This document shows, piece by piece, positions 1 to 8,316 of a stretch of DNA of 35,317 bases. The notes under the pieces were generated by a model. It did no database searches. It was not told the origin of the DNA and saw only the letters and a list, made by a program, of their open reading frames with translations. Location of the stretch: contig JBMFQR010000020.1 of assembly GCA_049968515.1 (NCBI GenBank), positions 1-35,317 on the forward strand, read 5' to 3'. The translations under genes were made by a program, and so were the position numbers. This DNA is from JAOACQ01 sp049968515 (lineage in GTDB: Bacteria > Spirochaetota > Brevinematia > Brevinematales > JAOACQ01). Positions within the stretch are counted from its first letter, which is position 1. Every line of letters begins with the position of its first letter.

Positions 1-81
1 TAGGGAAAAACGGAAGGTTAAAAAATTTTTTAAAAAAATATTGAAAAAAAACTTGACAAATATAATAAGATAGGAGGGGTT

Positions 82-1188
82 ATGGCAAAAGCAAAGGTCT
101 TTTTTACAGATCTTTCGACAAGACCGGGTAAAAATCTACTTGATAAACTCGAAAACCTTGTAAAGAAAGCAGGTCTATTGAATGTAGATTTTGAAAAAAA
201 GTTTACTGCTATAAAGATACATTTTGGTGAACCGGGTAATCTTGCCTATATAAGGCCAAACTATGCTGGAAGGCTTGTGAAACTTCTTAAGTCCAGAAAG
301 GCTTATGTATTTCTTACGGATTCAAATACACTCTACAAAGGTAGGAGATCCAATGCTGTCGATCATATTGAAAGTGCATTTGAAAATGGGTTTAATCCTC
401 TGAGTGTGGGCTGTCCTGTCATTATTGCAGATGGCTTAAAGGGCACAGAATATCAGGAAATTGAGATAAACCAGAAACATTGCAAAACAGCAAAGATAGG
501 TTCAGCAATAGCCAATGCCGATATTATCATATCTATGAATCACTTTAAGGGACATGAGTTGACTGGTTTTGGTGGGGCTATCAAGAATTTAGGAATGGGT
601 TCTGGCTCTATAGGGGGAAAGCTTGAAATGCATTCAAATGGTCAGCCTAAGATTGTTTTAGAAAAATGCGTTGGTTGCAAAATGTGTGAATTGAACTGTG
701 CACATAATGCAATAAAGGTGAATAATAAGAAGGCAGTCATAGACTACGCATTATGTGTTGGTTGCGGTCAGTGTGTTGCAGTATGTATGTATGATGCTGC
801 CCAGCCAAGATGGGATTCAAGGGGGGCACAGGAGAAGATAGCTGAATATGCACTCGCCGCTTTAAAGAATAAGGTTGGCTTCCACATTAATTTTGTGATG
901 AATGTTTCTTCCAACTGTGACTGCTGGTCTCATAATGATATAGCCATTGTACCAGATATTGGAATTCTTGCTTCATTTGATCCGGTGGCTGTTGATAGGG
1001 CATCTGTTGATCTTGTTAACTCAGCACCACCAATAATTACAAGCTGTATTGGGGAAAAATACAATCTTGCTGAAAATAAGGACAAATTTACTCTTGCCCA
1101 GCCACATACTGATTGGAGATTAGGACTTGATTATGCAGAAAAAATAGGTCTTGGCACACAGGATTATGAATTGATAAAGGTAGAATAA
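82..1188 (+). CDS. DUF362 family protein with two 4Fe-4S clusters
   Basis: 368 residues. The N-terminal two thirds match the DUF362 family; the motif NHFKGHELTGFGGAIKNLGMG (about residues 153-173) is typical. A ferredoxin insert follows, with two CxxCxxCxxxC sets: C196/C199/C202/C206 and C225/C228/C231/C235. This predicts two [4Fe-4S] clusters. No signal peptide is visible, so it is probably a cytoplasmic electron-transfer or redox protein; the substrate of this family is not established. The ATG at 82 follows a strong SD sequence (AGGAGGGG, about 72-79). It stands alone, with 86 bp before the next gene. Family call is firm; function is unknown. Confidence 0.9.
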   Translation: MAKAKVFFTDLSTRPGKNLLDKLENLVKKAGLLNVDFEKKFTAIKIHFGEPGNLAYIRPNYAGRLVKLLKSRKAYVFLTDSNTLYKGRRSNAVDHIESAFENGFNPLSVGCPVIIADGLKGTEYQEIEINQKHCKTAKIGSAIANADIIISMNHFKGHELTGFGGAIKNLGMGSGSIGGKLEMHSNGQPKIVLEKCVGCKMCELNCAHNAIKVNNKKAVIDYALCVGCGQCVAVCMYDAAQPRWDSRGAQEKIAEYALAALKNKVGFHINFVMNVSSNCDCWSHNDIAIVPDIGILASFDPVAVDRASVDLVNSAPPIITSCIGEKYNLAENKDKFTLAQPHTDWRLGLDYAEKIGLGTQDYELIKVE

Positions 1189-1274
1189 TCTAAGTATAAC
1201 AGTTAAAAGTCTAAAGTATAAAAATGAAAGATTTTTCGTTTAGAGGTCGTTTTTCAATTTAAGAAGGAGAAGCT

Positions 1275-2471
1275 ATGGTTTTAAGATTATCTTTAATGAT
1301 GTTTTTACAGTTTTGCGTGTTTGGTTCTACTCTGCCAATTTTCTCACTTTTTTGGAAGGATCACATCCATCTTTCCGGGAGCGAGATAGGGATAATATTT
1401 TCCCTTTCATCAATATCTTCCTTGATTTCTCCAATGATTTCAAGCTTTATAGCTGATAAGTATATCAGGGCAAAATATATACTCTCGTTCTGTAATTTTT
1501 TTATGGGTATTATGCTTTTAGTCTTAAGGTTTCAAACAAATTTCTATGGAATATTTTTCTCTTTTTTAGTTTATTCAATACTTTCAGGTCCTGTTATTGG
1601 GCTTGTTAATGCGATATCTTTTCATACTCTTTCCGATGAAAGAGAAAAATTTGGAAATATCAGGGTTTGGGGAACAGCAGGATATATGTTTGTAGGTGCA
1701 TTTTTCAGCTTTGTATACTTAAATCTCCCCGGAAATGGAGGCAAGATTGGAGATTCCTTTATTCTTGCGGGTTTGTGTGCCATTCTTTTATCATTCTTTG
1801 TGTTGACACTACCAGATTACAGGATGAAAAAACCAGCAACTTTACAGGATTTCTTTCCTTTCGATGCCTTAAAGATACTTTTTAGCAAAGAAGTTTTAAT
1901 AGTTGTGCTTTTGCAGTATGTGATTTTCATGGCAGATAGATTTTATTTTCTTTCCACTGCTCCATTTCTCTCGTCAATTGGAATTGCAGAAAAGTTCATA
2001 ATGCCCATTATGAGTCTCGGGCAATTTTCGGAGTTGTTTGCAATGTTTCTTGTCGGAATTTTACTTCCAAAAATAGGGTATAAAAAATTATTTACATTTG
2101 GCGTGATAGCAGAATTGATGAGATTTAGCAGCTACCTGATAGGCAATCCAAATATTATACCAATTTTTGGGGTGGCAATTCATGGCTTTACCTATGCCTT
2201 TATTTATGTGACTGTGTCCATATTTCTCGATGAAAATTCAACCATAAAAACAAGAACTGCACTCCATCAGCTTTTCTCAATGCTTGTCTTTGGTGTTGGC
2301 GGCTTTTTCGGAAATATCTTTGCGGGAAGAATTATAGATTTCAGTTCTCATAACGGGGTTGTAAATTACAGATTGTTGTGGTTATTTCCGGTTATAACTG
2401 TTGCCATAGTTTTTTTGCTTACTTTACTTATCTTCCCTGTAAAAAAGAAAGAGAGTGCTTATGCTGATTGA
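1275..2471 (+). CDS. MFS transporter (nucleoside/3-phenylpropionate permease-like)
   Basis: 398 residues with about 12 hydrophobic segments along the whole length, as in the major facilitator superfamily. The N-terminal layout (TM1 ending PIFSLFWKDHIHLSGSEIGI, then SSISSLISPMISSFIADKY in the TM2 to TM3 region) resembles the NupG / phenylpropionate-permease branch (MFS_1_like). The motif FGNIRVWGTAGYMFVG at about residues 126-141 is also typical of that branch. Substrate cannot be read from sequence. The ATG at 1275 has an AAGGAGA SD sequence at about 1263. Its 3' end overlaps tatD by 11 bp, so the two are probably co-transcribed. Confidence 0.88.
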   Translation: MVLRLSLMMFLQFCVFGSTLPIFSLFWKDHIHLSGSEIGIIFSLSSISSLISPMISSFIADKYIRAKYILSFCNFFMGIMLLVLRFQTNFYGIFFSFLVYSILSGPVIGLVNAISFHTLSDEREKFGNIRVWGTAGYMFVGAFFSFVYLNLPGNGGKIGDSFILAGLCAILLSFFVLTLPDYRMKKPATLQDFFPFDALKILFSKEVLIVVLLQYVIFMADRFYFLSTAPFLSSIGIAEKFIMPIMSLGQFSELFAMFLVGILLPKIGYKKLFTFGVIAELMRFSSYLIGNPNIIPIFGVAIHGFTYAFIYVTVSIFLDENSTIKTRTALHQLFSMLVFGVGGFFGNIFAGRIIDFSSHNGVVNYRLLWLFPVITVAIVFLLTLLIFPVKKKESAYAD

Positions 2472-3216
2472 TTCACACTGCCATTTATTCCACTGCTATG
2501 AGAAAATAGACAGCGAATTGGTAGGAAGGCTTGAAAACCAATTTGCCTATCTTATTAATATTTCTATAAATACTGAAGAAATGGAAAAGGTTAAAACCTT
2601 CAGAATGAACTCAAAAGTCATTTTGAATGCAGGGGGTATTTATCCAGAAAAAGCAAGGTTTTTTGATGATAAAATGAAGCTTGAATTTCTTAAACTTTTT
2701 GAGGAGATTAAGCCAGTTGCAGTTGGGGAGGTTGGAATAGATCTTCACTGGAATTATGGGGATGTTAGAACACAGGAAAGACTTTTCAGATTCCAGATAG
2801 AGTTTTCCATCGAAAGAAATCTTCCACTTATAATCCATTCAAGGGAAGCCTTTGAGGATACATTCCGTATTCTGAAAAGCTATGATTTCAAGAAGCCTTT
2901 TATATTGCACTGCTTTGGATATGGTGAAAAAGAGGCGGAGAAGTTTTTGAGTTTGAATTGCCTATTTTCATTTGCTGGAAATATTACTTATCCCGGAGCA
3001 GAAAATCTAAGAAGCGCTCTTAAAATTGTCCCTCTCGATAGAATTTTACTTGAAACCGATGCTCCATATCTTTCTCCCCTGCCTCATCGTGGTAAAAAGA
3101 ACACGCCTTTCTATATTAAAGATACATATAGATTTGTGGCAGATTTTTGTAAAATTGAAGCAAATTTACTTGAGGAAAAGATTAAAGAAAACTTCGTGAG
3201 GGTTTTTAATCTGTAA
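2461..3216 (+). CDS. tatD: TatD family metal-dependent hydrolase / DNase
   Basis: About 251 residues, the usual TatD length. The metal-binding motifs of the amidohydrolase fold appear in order: IDSHCHLF at the N-terminus, GEVGIDLHW, PLIIHSREAFEDT, FILHCFGYG and LLETDAPYLSP near the C-terminus. TatD enzymes are divalent-metal 3'-5' exonucleases linked to DNA repair; other hydrolase roles have been proposed. An in-frame GTG at 2455 is possible, but the ATG at 2461 starts right at the conserved LIDSHCH and has purine-rich AAAGAAAGAGAG upstream. It overlaps the end of the MFS gene, so translational coupling is likely. Confidence 0.92.
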   Translation: MLIDSHCHLFHCYEKIDSELVGRLENQFAYLINISINTEEMEKVKTFRMNSKVILNAGGIYPEKARFFDDKMKLEFLKLFEEIKPVAVGEVGIDLHWNYGDVRTQERLFRFQIEFSIERNLPLIIHSREAFEDTFRILKSYDFKKPFILHCFGYGEKEAEKFLSLNCLFSFAGNITYPGAENLRSALKIVPLDRILLETDAPYLSPLPHRGKKNTPFYIKDTYRFVADFCKIEANLLEEKIKENFVRVFNL

Positions 3217-3269
3217 ACTTTTTTATCTCTAATTCGTCCTATCTTTCTCTCTCCAAAACAAGTTAGAGA

Positions 3270-3297
3270 TTGACAATTTAAAAGTTTATTTTATAAT
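3270..3297 (+). promoter_or_regulatory. sigma-70-type promoter for cstA
   Basis: TTGACA (3270-3275), a 16-bp spacer, and TATAAT (3292-3297). Both hexamers are perfect consensus. The start of transcription would be near 3304, giving a leader of about 58 nt before the cstA ATG. An 8-bp inverted repeat, ATCTCTAA (3225-3232) and TTAGAGAT (3263-3270), ends on the first base of the -35 box and could be an operator. Confidence 0.7.
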
Positions 3298-3362
3298 CTA
3301 ATTGCTATCACTTGATTCTGATTTGTATACTTTAAAAATTTTGATGGAGGAGGAAATAAAAA

Positions 3363-5135
3363 ATGACAGCATTAATTATTTTGATTGGAGCTATATTTTA
3401 TATTGTTGCATATTTTACCTATGGTAAAATGCTTGAAAAAAAAGTGGTCAAACCAGATGCAAAAAGACCTACCCCGGCAGTAAAGCTATGTGATAACTGT
3501 GATTATGTGCCTGCAAATAAGCTGGTGCTTTTTGGACATCACTTTGCCTCAATTGCAGGAGCAGGCCCTATACTGGGACCGGCTATTGCTATTGTGTGGG
3601 GATGGTTGCCAGCACTTTTATGGATATGGATAGGCAACCTGTTTATTGGAAGTGTTCACGACTACCTTTCACTTATGGCATCAGTAAGGTATGATGGTAA
3701 ATCTGTCCAGTGGACAGCCGGACAGCTAATGGGCAAACAGACAAAGTATATCTTTGAACTTTATGTTTATTTTGCAATGGTTCTCATTATTGCTGCATTT
3801 ATGGGCGTTTTTGGTGCTCTTGCTTCAAAGAGTCCTGAAATTCTTACTGTCTCTGCTCTTTTCATCATTGTTGCTTTAATAGAAGGCTTACTACTTTATA
3901 AGACAAAACTTCCATTCTGGTTATCTTCCACAATAGGGGTTTTACTTACTATTGGCACAATTTTAGTTGGTTTTTACTGGCCTTTCATTAAAATCCCTGA
4001 TATAAAGACGCTCTACTGGTTACAATTTGTATATATAATTATAGCTGCAGCATTACCGGTATGGATTTTGCTCCAGCCGAGAGATTATCTAAATTCATAT
4101 ATTCTCTGGGGTGGAGTAATTCTTGGCTCAATAGCTGCTATTGTTTCTTTTAAGGGTTTTAGCTGGCCGGTCTTTACAAGCTTTTCAGCAAAAGTTATTG
4201 CAGGTCAGCCTTCACCATTCTGGCCTACAGTACCGCTTGTTATCGCATGTGGAGCACTCTCTGGATTTCATTCGATTGTGGCATCCGGCACATCTTCAAA
4301 GCAGCTTGATAATGAAATGAGTGGTATGTTTGTAGGATATGGCTCAATGTTTATGGAAGGAATGCTTGCGACAGTTGTCATTGCTTCAATTGCAGCATTC
4401 GGAATCGGGATATTTGAAAATCTGGCAGATAAAATCTCGATGGCAGGTTTTGATCTTGAAAAGATCAAGTCAGATGCCTTTGCTTTTGGCCAATTTGGAG
4501 CTGCCATCATAAATCATAAAGATATCGGTATAGGTGGAGCTTTAGGGCTATTTACGAAATCCTTCGGACAGATGCTTGGTAAAATTGGTATTCCTGTAAA
4601 GATGGGAGTAATATTTGGTGGTCTCTGGGCTTCGTGTTTTGTACTTACCACACTCGACACTACAAACAGAATTGCAAGATATGCGTGGCAGGAAATATTT
4701 GAGCCTCTTAAAAAGGTCTCCGGGATAGTTTACAAAATTCTTACAAACAGATGGGTTGCATCCATAATCTCTGCTTCACTTGGACTTTTCTTAATAATGA
4801 AGGGTGGTAATGCATATACGGCTCTCTGGGCTGGATTTGCAGGTGCAAATCAGCTTCTGGCTTCCATTGCAATGCTAACAGCGGCAAACTGGGTTAAGAG
4901 GGTTCAGAAGGTAAGTGGTGGTATTTTTGCTGCTGTGCTTATACCGGCGCTATTCCTCTGGATTACAGTTTTTGCTGGGCTTATATGGTATCTCATTAAG
5001 ATTATACCTGCTTCTGATGTGGCAATAAGGGGAATTTTAGCTGGATTTATAGTTGTTATGCTTATTCTTGATATTCTTCTTGTTGTTAACTTTTTTATTT
5101 CCCTTAATAAGGAATATAAGGAAGAGATTTCCTGA
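3363..5135 (+). CDS. cstA: CstA family carbon starvation protein (pyruvate/peptide transporter)
   Basis: 590 residues, a polytopic inner-membrane protein with at least 14 hydrophobic stretches. The family signature FGHHFASIAGAGPILGPAIA lies at about residues 57-76, followed by WGWLPALLWIWIGNLFIGSVHDY. Another conserved stretch, LSGFHSIVASGTSSKQLDNE, is at about residue 300. It is shorter than the roughly 700-residue enterobacterial CstA and matches the 550-600-residue forms. Characterised homologues import pyruvate or peptides at carbon limitation; the substrate here is inferred only. The ATG at 3363 follows GGAGGAGG (about 3344). It is monocistronic, with its own promoter and nearly 400 bp of non-coding DNA downstream. 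No LytS/BtsS-type regulator is nearby. Confidence 0.93.
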   Translation: MTALIILIGAIFYIVAYFTYGKMLEKKVVKPDAKRPTPAVKLCDNCDYVPANKLVLFGHHFASIAGAGPILGPAIAIVWGWLPALLWIWIGNLFIGSVHDYLSLMASVRYDGKSVQWTAGQLMGKQTKYIFELYVYFAMVLIIAAFMGVFGALASKSPEILTVSALFIIVALIEGLLLYKTKLPFWLSSTIGVLLTIGTILVGFYWPFIKIPDIKTLYWLQFVYIIIAAALPVWILLQPRDYLNSYILWGGVILGSIAAIVSFKGFSWPVFTSFSAKVIAGQPSPFWPTVPLVIACGALSGFHSIVASGTSSKQLDNEMSGMFVGYGSMFMEGMLATVVIASIAAFGIGIFENLADKISMAGFDLEKIKSDAFAFGQFGAAIINHKDIGIGGALGLFTKSFGQMLGKIGIPVKMGVIFGGLWASCFVLTTLDTTNRIARYAWQEIFEPLKKVSGIVYKILTNRWVASIISASLGLFLIMKGGNAYTALWAGFAGANQLLASIAMLTAANWVKRVQKVSGGIFAAVLIPALFLWITVFAGLIWYLIKIIPASDVAIRGILAGFIVVMLILDILLVVNFFISLNKEYKEEIS

Positions 5136-5161
5136 TTAAATAATATACGGACAGTTGCTCG

Positions 5162-5215
5162 GAAAGTCTAAACTTTTCATTCTGAGCTAAGCAAAGAAAA
5201 GAATATGCTATTTTC
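5162..5215. repeat. degenerate dispersed intergenic repeat, copy A
   Basis: A stretch just after cstA contains GAAAGTCTAAACTTTTC (5162-5178), then an ATTCTGAG/CTAAGCAAAGAA core and GAATATGC...TCTAATAAGC. The second part resembles the left arm of the repeat at 25505-25580 (TTCTTAGCGAAGCGAAGAATATGC...TCTAATGGC). The first part resembles, in reverse orientation, bases 7994-8011. It appears to be a worn copy lacking the right arm. Confidence 0.5.
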
Positions 5216-5242
5216 TAATAAGCTTGTGTTATTATTATAAAT

Positions 5243-5271
5243 TTGACAAATTATTTTAAATTCGCTAACAT
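5243..5271 (+). promoter_or_regulatory. sigma-70-type promoter upstream of the C39-like gene
   Basis: TTGACA (5243-5248), a 17-bp spacer and TAACAT (5266-5271). The predicted leader to the ATG at 5528 is about 250 nt, long enough for a regulatory RNA element or a short peptide. No known riboswitch was recognised in it. Confidence 0.55.
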
Positions 5272-5527
5272 AATAAAAAAATGAGGAATGATGTTATGTT
5301 TTTAAAAACAATGTCTCTTTTAAACCTTTCAATAATCAGGCAAGTCTTTCGCTGCATAGTTCATTACTATACCATATATATATAGATAATTATCAAGTTA
5401 ACCTTTTATTTCTGGCGATAGAATTTGTTTTAAGGCTCAAGGTTTATTTTAGCGGCTTTACGTAACATTACAAACCAAGGATGAGAAATAGCAGATTTTA
5501 TCAAAAAATTAGTTTTATGGAGGAGAT

Positions 5528-6178
5528 ATGAAAAAACATATAAAGTTTATAATGTTAGCTATATTTATAGTGATAAGTTCTGCAACAACAAAATGTGGTG
5601 GGGGTGGCAGTAATAATGAGCAAGATAGATACGAAACGGTATTTGTAAATGATTCAAGTGAAGGAAACATGATGTATTTTGTTAACCAGGGTTTAGAAGG
5701 AAGATGTGGATACGCAAGCTCGGCGATGTATATAAGAGTAATTGGTAGGGCTTTTTATCCATTCCTTGATGATATTGTAAACTTTGGAACAAAAACTTTA
5801 AAATTATCTTCAGAAGGATTATATTCTTATCAAATGACGAATCTATGTGAAAGCTTTATGAAGAGTAACTTGAGTAGATATAGTGGAAGAGGAAAGGTTC
5901 TAATGATAGAGGATCGCCAGCCAATTTCCTATAATGTATTTCAAAAACTATCCAGATCTTTAAATATTTCTACAAGTTCCAGAATAGGAGTGATTATCGG
6001 TTTCGAAAACTGGCAGAATACAACAACTGGAGGAGGACATGCTGTTTATGGATATGGTGTTAAAAGAGTGGTAGGTGACAACTTTAACTACGATAAAAAC
6101 ATAAGTGTATATGTTGCCGATCCCGCAGGTTTTAACGATCCTATAGAACATATAGAGAACTTAAAAAAGATGATATGA
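5528..6178 (+). CDS. exported papain/C39-fold cysteine peptidase-like protein
   Basis: 216 residues with an N-terminal signal (MKKHIKF, then a hydrophobic stretch to about residue 18) and the sequence ATTKCGGGGSNN. Cys23 followed by glycines looks like a lipoprotein tether, but Lys at -1 makes the lipobox poor. The mature part shows the layout of the C39/papain superfamily: Gln54, Cys60 in QGLEGRCGYASSAM, His171 in GGGHAVYGYGV, and Asp198 in YVADPAG. The six-residue Gln-to-Cys spacing matches papain (Gln19, Cys25). So a full catalytic set is visible, though the family is inferred from pattern only. The substrate is unknown. SD GGAGGAG precedes the ATG. It lies upstream of two paralogous lipoprotein genes. 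Confidence 0.6.
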   Translation: MKKHIKFIMLAIFIVISSATTKCGGGGSNNEQDRYETVFVNDSSEGNMMYFVNQGLEGRCGYASSAMYIRVIGRAFYPFLDDIVNFGTKTLKLSSEGLYSYQMTNLCESFMKSNLSRYSGRGKVLMIEDRQPISYNVFQKLSRSLNISTSSRIGVIIGFENWQNTTTGGGHAVYGYGVKRVVGDNFNYDKNISVYVADPAGFNDPIEHIENLKKMI

Positions 6179-6255
6179 ACAGATGGCTAGCTACACTGGT
6201 AATTTACGATGAAAGAGCTAACAATGTTAAGTAACTTTCAAGGGAGGAATAAGTC

Positions 6256-7122
6256 ATGAAAAAAATAATATTTATTTTATTTGTGTGCATTACAACACTT
6301 TTTTCCTGTATGACGGGTAAAGTGAAGACAGAGTATTCTGTAGAAAAAGAAAGTGAGGATTTTCTGGAACAATTTTCTGATATAAGGCCATATCCAAATG
6401 TTATTTCAGAGAGAGAAGCAATGAGGGGTGTTCTGGATGAGATAAGTGGTTCATCTTATGAGACAACTATGAAAGTTGTAAAAGCACATCCAGAAGCTCA
6501 AAGTGCAAAACCAGTTATTGTACTTGTCGAGGACTACTTTTCACCAGCAACAGAAGAATACCCATATTTTTACTATGTAGCAGCTGTTATTAAAGAAAAA
6601 AAAATAGTGGCTGAGGGATATTCTGTTGCAATGGCAGACAAAGAAGATAAAGGGAAAGTTGGAGTTCTTTCATATTCTTTGAAGAGTAATGATGTATTGT
6701 GTCAGTATATTTCAAGAGAAGAGGCGGTAAGTCTTTTGAGAAATAAGCTTAATATACCTTCTACAGAGAAGTTAGAAGTAAAAGCTGTGATGATACCTGG
6801 TACGAGACCTCTTTCGCTTGAATGGGGATGGGCCATAAAGACTTCGAAAAGATATAAAGCCATCTCTAAGGATGGGAAAGCTATTGAGACATCTGTATTC
6901 TGGATACAGGCTCAAAAGTTTGATGAGGATGCGAAGAGGCTACAGGATTATTACAATGGGATAAGAGAGGTGCTGTCAAGAATGCCTTTTATCTCTGCGT
7001 TGCAATATGATATATTTGATGAGAATATAGCAAGAATGATGAGAAGAAAAAGTTCTTTTAAAGCTGCTGTAAAAAGTGGAACTTTAAAAGTAGATATGGT
7101 AATTTTAGAGACTCAGCAATAG
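6256..7122 (+). CDS. hypothetical lipoprotein, paralogue of the following gene
   Basis: 288 residues. A classic lipoprotein signal peptide ends in TTLFSC, so Cys18 would be lipidated. No family is recognised. The body matches the next gene in order: an N-terminal ISEREA segment, a central PVIVLVEDYF followed by YPYFYYVAAVI, then YISREEAVSLLRNKLNI, and a C-terminal WGWAIKTSKRYKAISKDGKA block. In the neighbour these read IISIEKG, PVLFVENI, YYYVYYG, ILSPEEAKHYAIKALGV and WKYEIKAKNNKSIKTDKGE. This protein has an additional C-terminal tail of about 60 residues. The ATG at 6256 has AAGGGAGGAA upstream. A strong terminator follows at 7131. Confidence 0.75.
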   Translation: MKKIIFILFVCITTLFSCMTGKVKTEYSVEKESEDFLEQFSDIRPYPNVISEREAMRGVLDEISGSSYETTMKVVKAHPEAQSAKPVIVLVEDYFSPATEEYPYFYYVAAVIKEKKIVAEGYSVAMADKEDKGKVGVLSYSLKSNDVLCQYISREEAVSLLRNKLNIPSTEKLEVKAVMIPGTRPLSLEWGWAIKTSKRYKAISKDGKAIETSVFWIQAQKFDEDAKRLQDYYNGIREVLSRMPFISALQYDIFDENIARMMRRKSSFKAAVKSGTLKVDMVILETQQ

Positions 7123-7130
7123 ATTGAAAT

Positions 7131-7169
7131 AGATGGAGAAGTAAAAGCTTCTCCATCTGTGATGTTTTT
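7131..7169 (+). terminator. intrinsic terminator after the first lipoprotein gene
   Basis: Perfect 11-bp stem, AGATGGAGAAG (7131-7141) and CTTCTCCATCT (7148-7158), with a 6-nt loop TAAAAG. A T-run (7165-7169) follows after six bases. It separates the two paralogous lipoprotein genes. Confidence 0.75.
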
Positions 7170-7172
7170 ATT

Positions 7173-7208
7173 ATGGAATTATAAAAGGAGATGGAATTAT
7201 AAAAGGAG
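7173..7208 (+). repeat. perfect 18-bp tandem duplication carrying an SD sequence
   Basis: ATGGAATTATAAAAGGAG occurs at 7173-7190 and again, without a gap, at 7191-7208. Each copy ends in the SD sequence AAAAGGAG. Each also begins with ATG, but both are followed two codons later by TAA. It lies directly in front of the lipoprotein gene whose start codon is missing. Confidence 0.9.
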
Positions 7209-7213
7209 ACAAT

Positions 7214-7972
7214 AGAAAAAACATATATTTTATTATACTTTTAGTTTTAACTTCCTGCTCTATCTACAAACCTCACAACTTTGATGAGCCAGTTTTGTTA
7301 AACTCCGAGCAGACAAACCTGCCGGCGAATATAATTTCTATTGAAAAGGGGAAAGAATTAATCATACAGGATATAATTGATAGTGGATATGCCTTACCGG
7401 ATAGGATGGTATTAAGAGAGCATCCATACATGAAGGATATTGAATGGGGGCCTGTTTTGTTTGTGGAGAATATAGGAGACACAAATACCTTTCGAGATAA
7501 ATACTATTATGTTTATTATGGTAAAATGCCAGATGGAGCAGTCGTTGCAAATCAGGCTTTAAATGCTGAGAGAGGAGAATTTTCTTTTGGAGGACTTATA
7601 GAGCATAACGAAACGAACAAGGTGTATATTCTTTCCCCGGAAGAGGCGAAACATTATGCAATAAAGGCATTGGGTGTTAAAGAGGAATTAACGGTAAGAG
7701 CAACATTCTACTTTGACTGGGACTCTATGAATTATGATCCAACTTTTTGCTGGAAGTATGAAATAAAAGCTAAAAATAATAAATCTATAAAGACTGACAA
7801 AGGAGAGTTTAAAGCCTTATACATTGATCCCTATATCAGAGGATCATCACCTGAAGCCAGACCGGATAATGGTGTGAACAGGTTTTCTGGTAGCAGGATA
7901 TATGCTCTTGTAGACAAAAAGGTCAAATCTCCACGAGACTCAGAAAAGACATTTGTAGGGATTGAGAAGTAG
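7214..7972 (+). CDS. paralogous hypothetical lipoprotein with apparently lost start codon
   Basis: The reading frame is open from upstream of 7214 to the stop at 7972. From 7214 it reads RKNIYFIILLVLTSCSIYKP, a textbook lipoprotein signal with lipobox LTSC. There is no ATG, GTG or TTG in frame before it. The DNA reads AAAAGGAGACAAT-AGAAAAAAC; one added G after AAT would give ATG AGA AAA AAC at ideal spacing from the SD. So the start looks lost by a single-base deletion at about 7213-7214. The first in-frame alternative, TTG at 7295, would remove the whole signal and lacks an SD. The mature part aligns in motif order with the 6256-7122 protein. It could be a fresh pseudogene, a sequencing error, or initiation at a rare codon. 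Confidence 0.65.
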   Translation, partial: RKNIYFIILLVLTSCSIYKPHNFDEPVLLNSEQTNLPANIISIEKGKELIIQDIIDSGYALPDRMVLREHPYMKDIEWGPVLFVENIGDTNTFRDKYYYVYYGKMPDGAVVANQALNAERGEFSFGGLIEHNETNKVYILSPEEAKHYAIKALGVKEELTVRATFYFDWDSMNYDPTFCWKYEIKAKNNKSIKTDKGEFKALYIDPYIRGSSPEARPDNGVNRFSGSRIYALVDKKVKSPRDSEKTFVGIEK

Positions 7973-7982
7973 AAATGCAGGT

Positions 7983-8020
7983 GGGTTGTCCGGGAAAAGA
8001 TTTAGGCTTTCGGACAGCCC
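7983..8020. repeat. GC-rich hairpin element
   Basis: GGGTTGTCCG (7983-7992) pairs with CGGACAGCCC (8011-8020), allowing one G-T pair, around an 18-nt loop. No T-run follows, so it is not a normal terminator. The reverse complement of 7994-8011, GAAAGCCTAAATCTTTTC, closely resembles 5162-5178. It is therefore probably a dispersed repeat. It sits between the lipoprotein gene and the ArsA trio. Confidence 0.55.
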
Positions 8021-8043
8021 CCTGTGAATCATTGGAAAATTTT

Positions 8044-8307
8044 ATGAAGTTTTCAACTATTTTAAAATTGATAGAAAAGGGCTTAAAGGATAGAGCAACT
8101 AGCTTAATTAAAAGTGAATTGGAAGAATATGAAAATATATTCTGTATGCTTGTAATGGGGGTTTTTTCAGGCCTGCCCTATCCACCAACAGGATTGATTT
8201 TGAGACTTCTGCCACATATGGAGAAGGAATTAAAGGTAATGCTACAAAAGACCGCTACACTCGATGATGCTTTTTCTCAAACTATTGGTAAATTTGATAT
8301 TGATTAG
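8044..8307 (+). CDS. small hypothetical protein paired with ArsA-like ATPase
   Basis: 87 residues from the ATG at 8044; the frame is open further upstream, to 7975, but that part runs through the hairpin element and is unlikely to be coding. No family is recognised. An amphipathic N-terminal half (residues 1-30, rich in Lys and Glu) is followed by a hydrophobic stretch with MGVFSGLPYPPTGLILRLLP at about residues 37-57, then a polar tail. The proline-rich hydrophobic stretch could insert in or lie on a membrane. It ends 9 bp before the ATPase start, and its stop codon lies within the ATPase SD region, so the two are co-translated. The spacing suggests a working partner of the ATPase; that is inference. 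Confidence 0.65.
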   Translation: MKFSTILKLIEKGLKDRATSLIKSELEEYENIFCMLVMGVFSGLPYPPTGLILRLLPHMEKELKVMLQKTATLDDAFSQTIGKFDID

Positions 8308-8316
8308 GAGCATAAA

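Larger units (their letters stand above)
5136..5527. other. long non-coding spacer between cstA and the C39-like gene
   Basis: This 392-bp spacer holds the repeat copy at 5162-5215, a promoter candidate at 5243-5271, and AT-rich DNA with an AT-alternating run near 5373-5383. A 29-codon ORF (5296-5385) has no recognisable product. From about 5390 to 5515 I see nothing definable. The SD sequence GGAGGAG of the next gene is at its right edge. Confidence 0.6.

Noticed and set aside
41..66. TTGAAA and TATAAT ahead of the first gene
   Set aside because: The spacer is 14 bp, and transcription would start at about 73, inside the SD of the gene.
5296..5385. 29-codon ORF after the promoter at 5243
   Set aside because: No SD at proper spacing, no recognisable product, and AT-alternating end.
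5528..6178. Firm lipoprotein call for the C39-like protein
   Set aside because: Lys sits at the -1 position of the lipobox (TTKC), which signal peptidase II does not favour; only export is supported.
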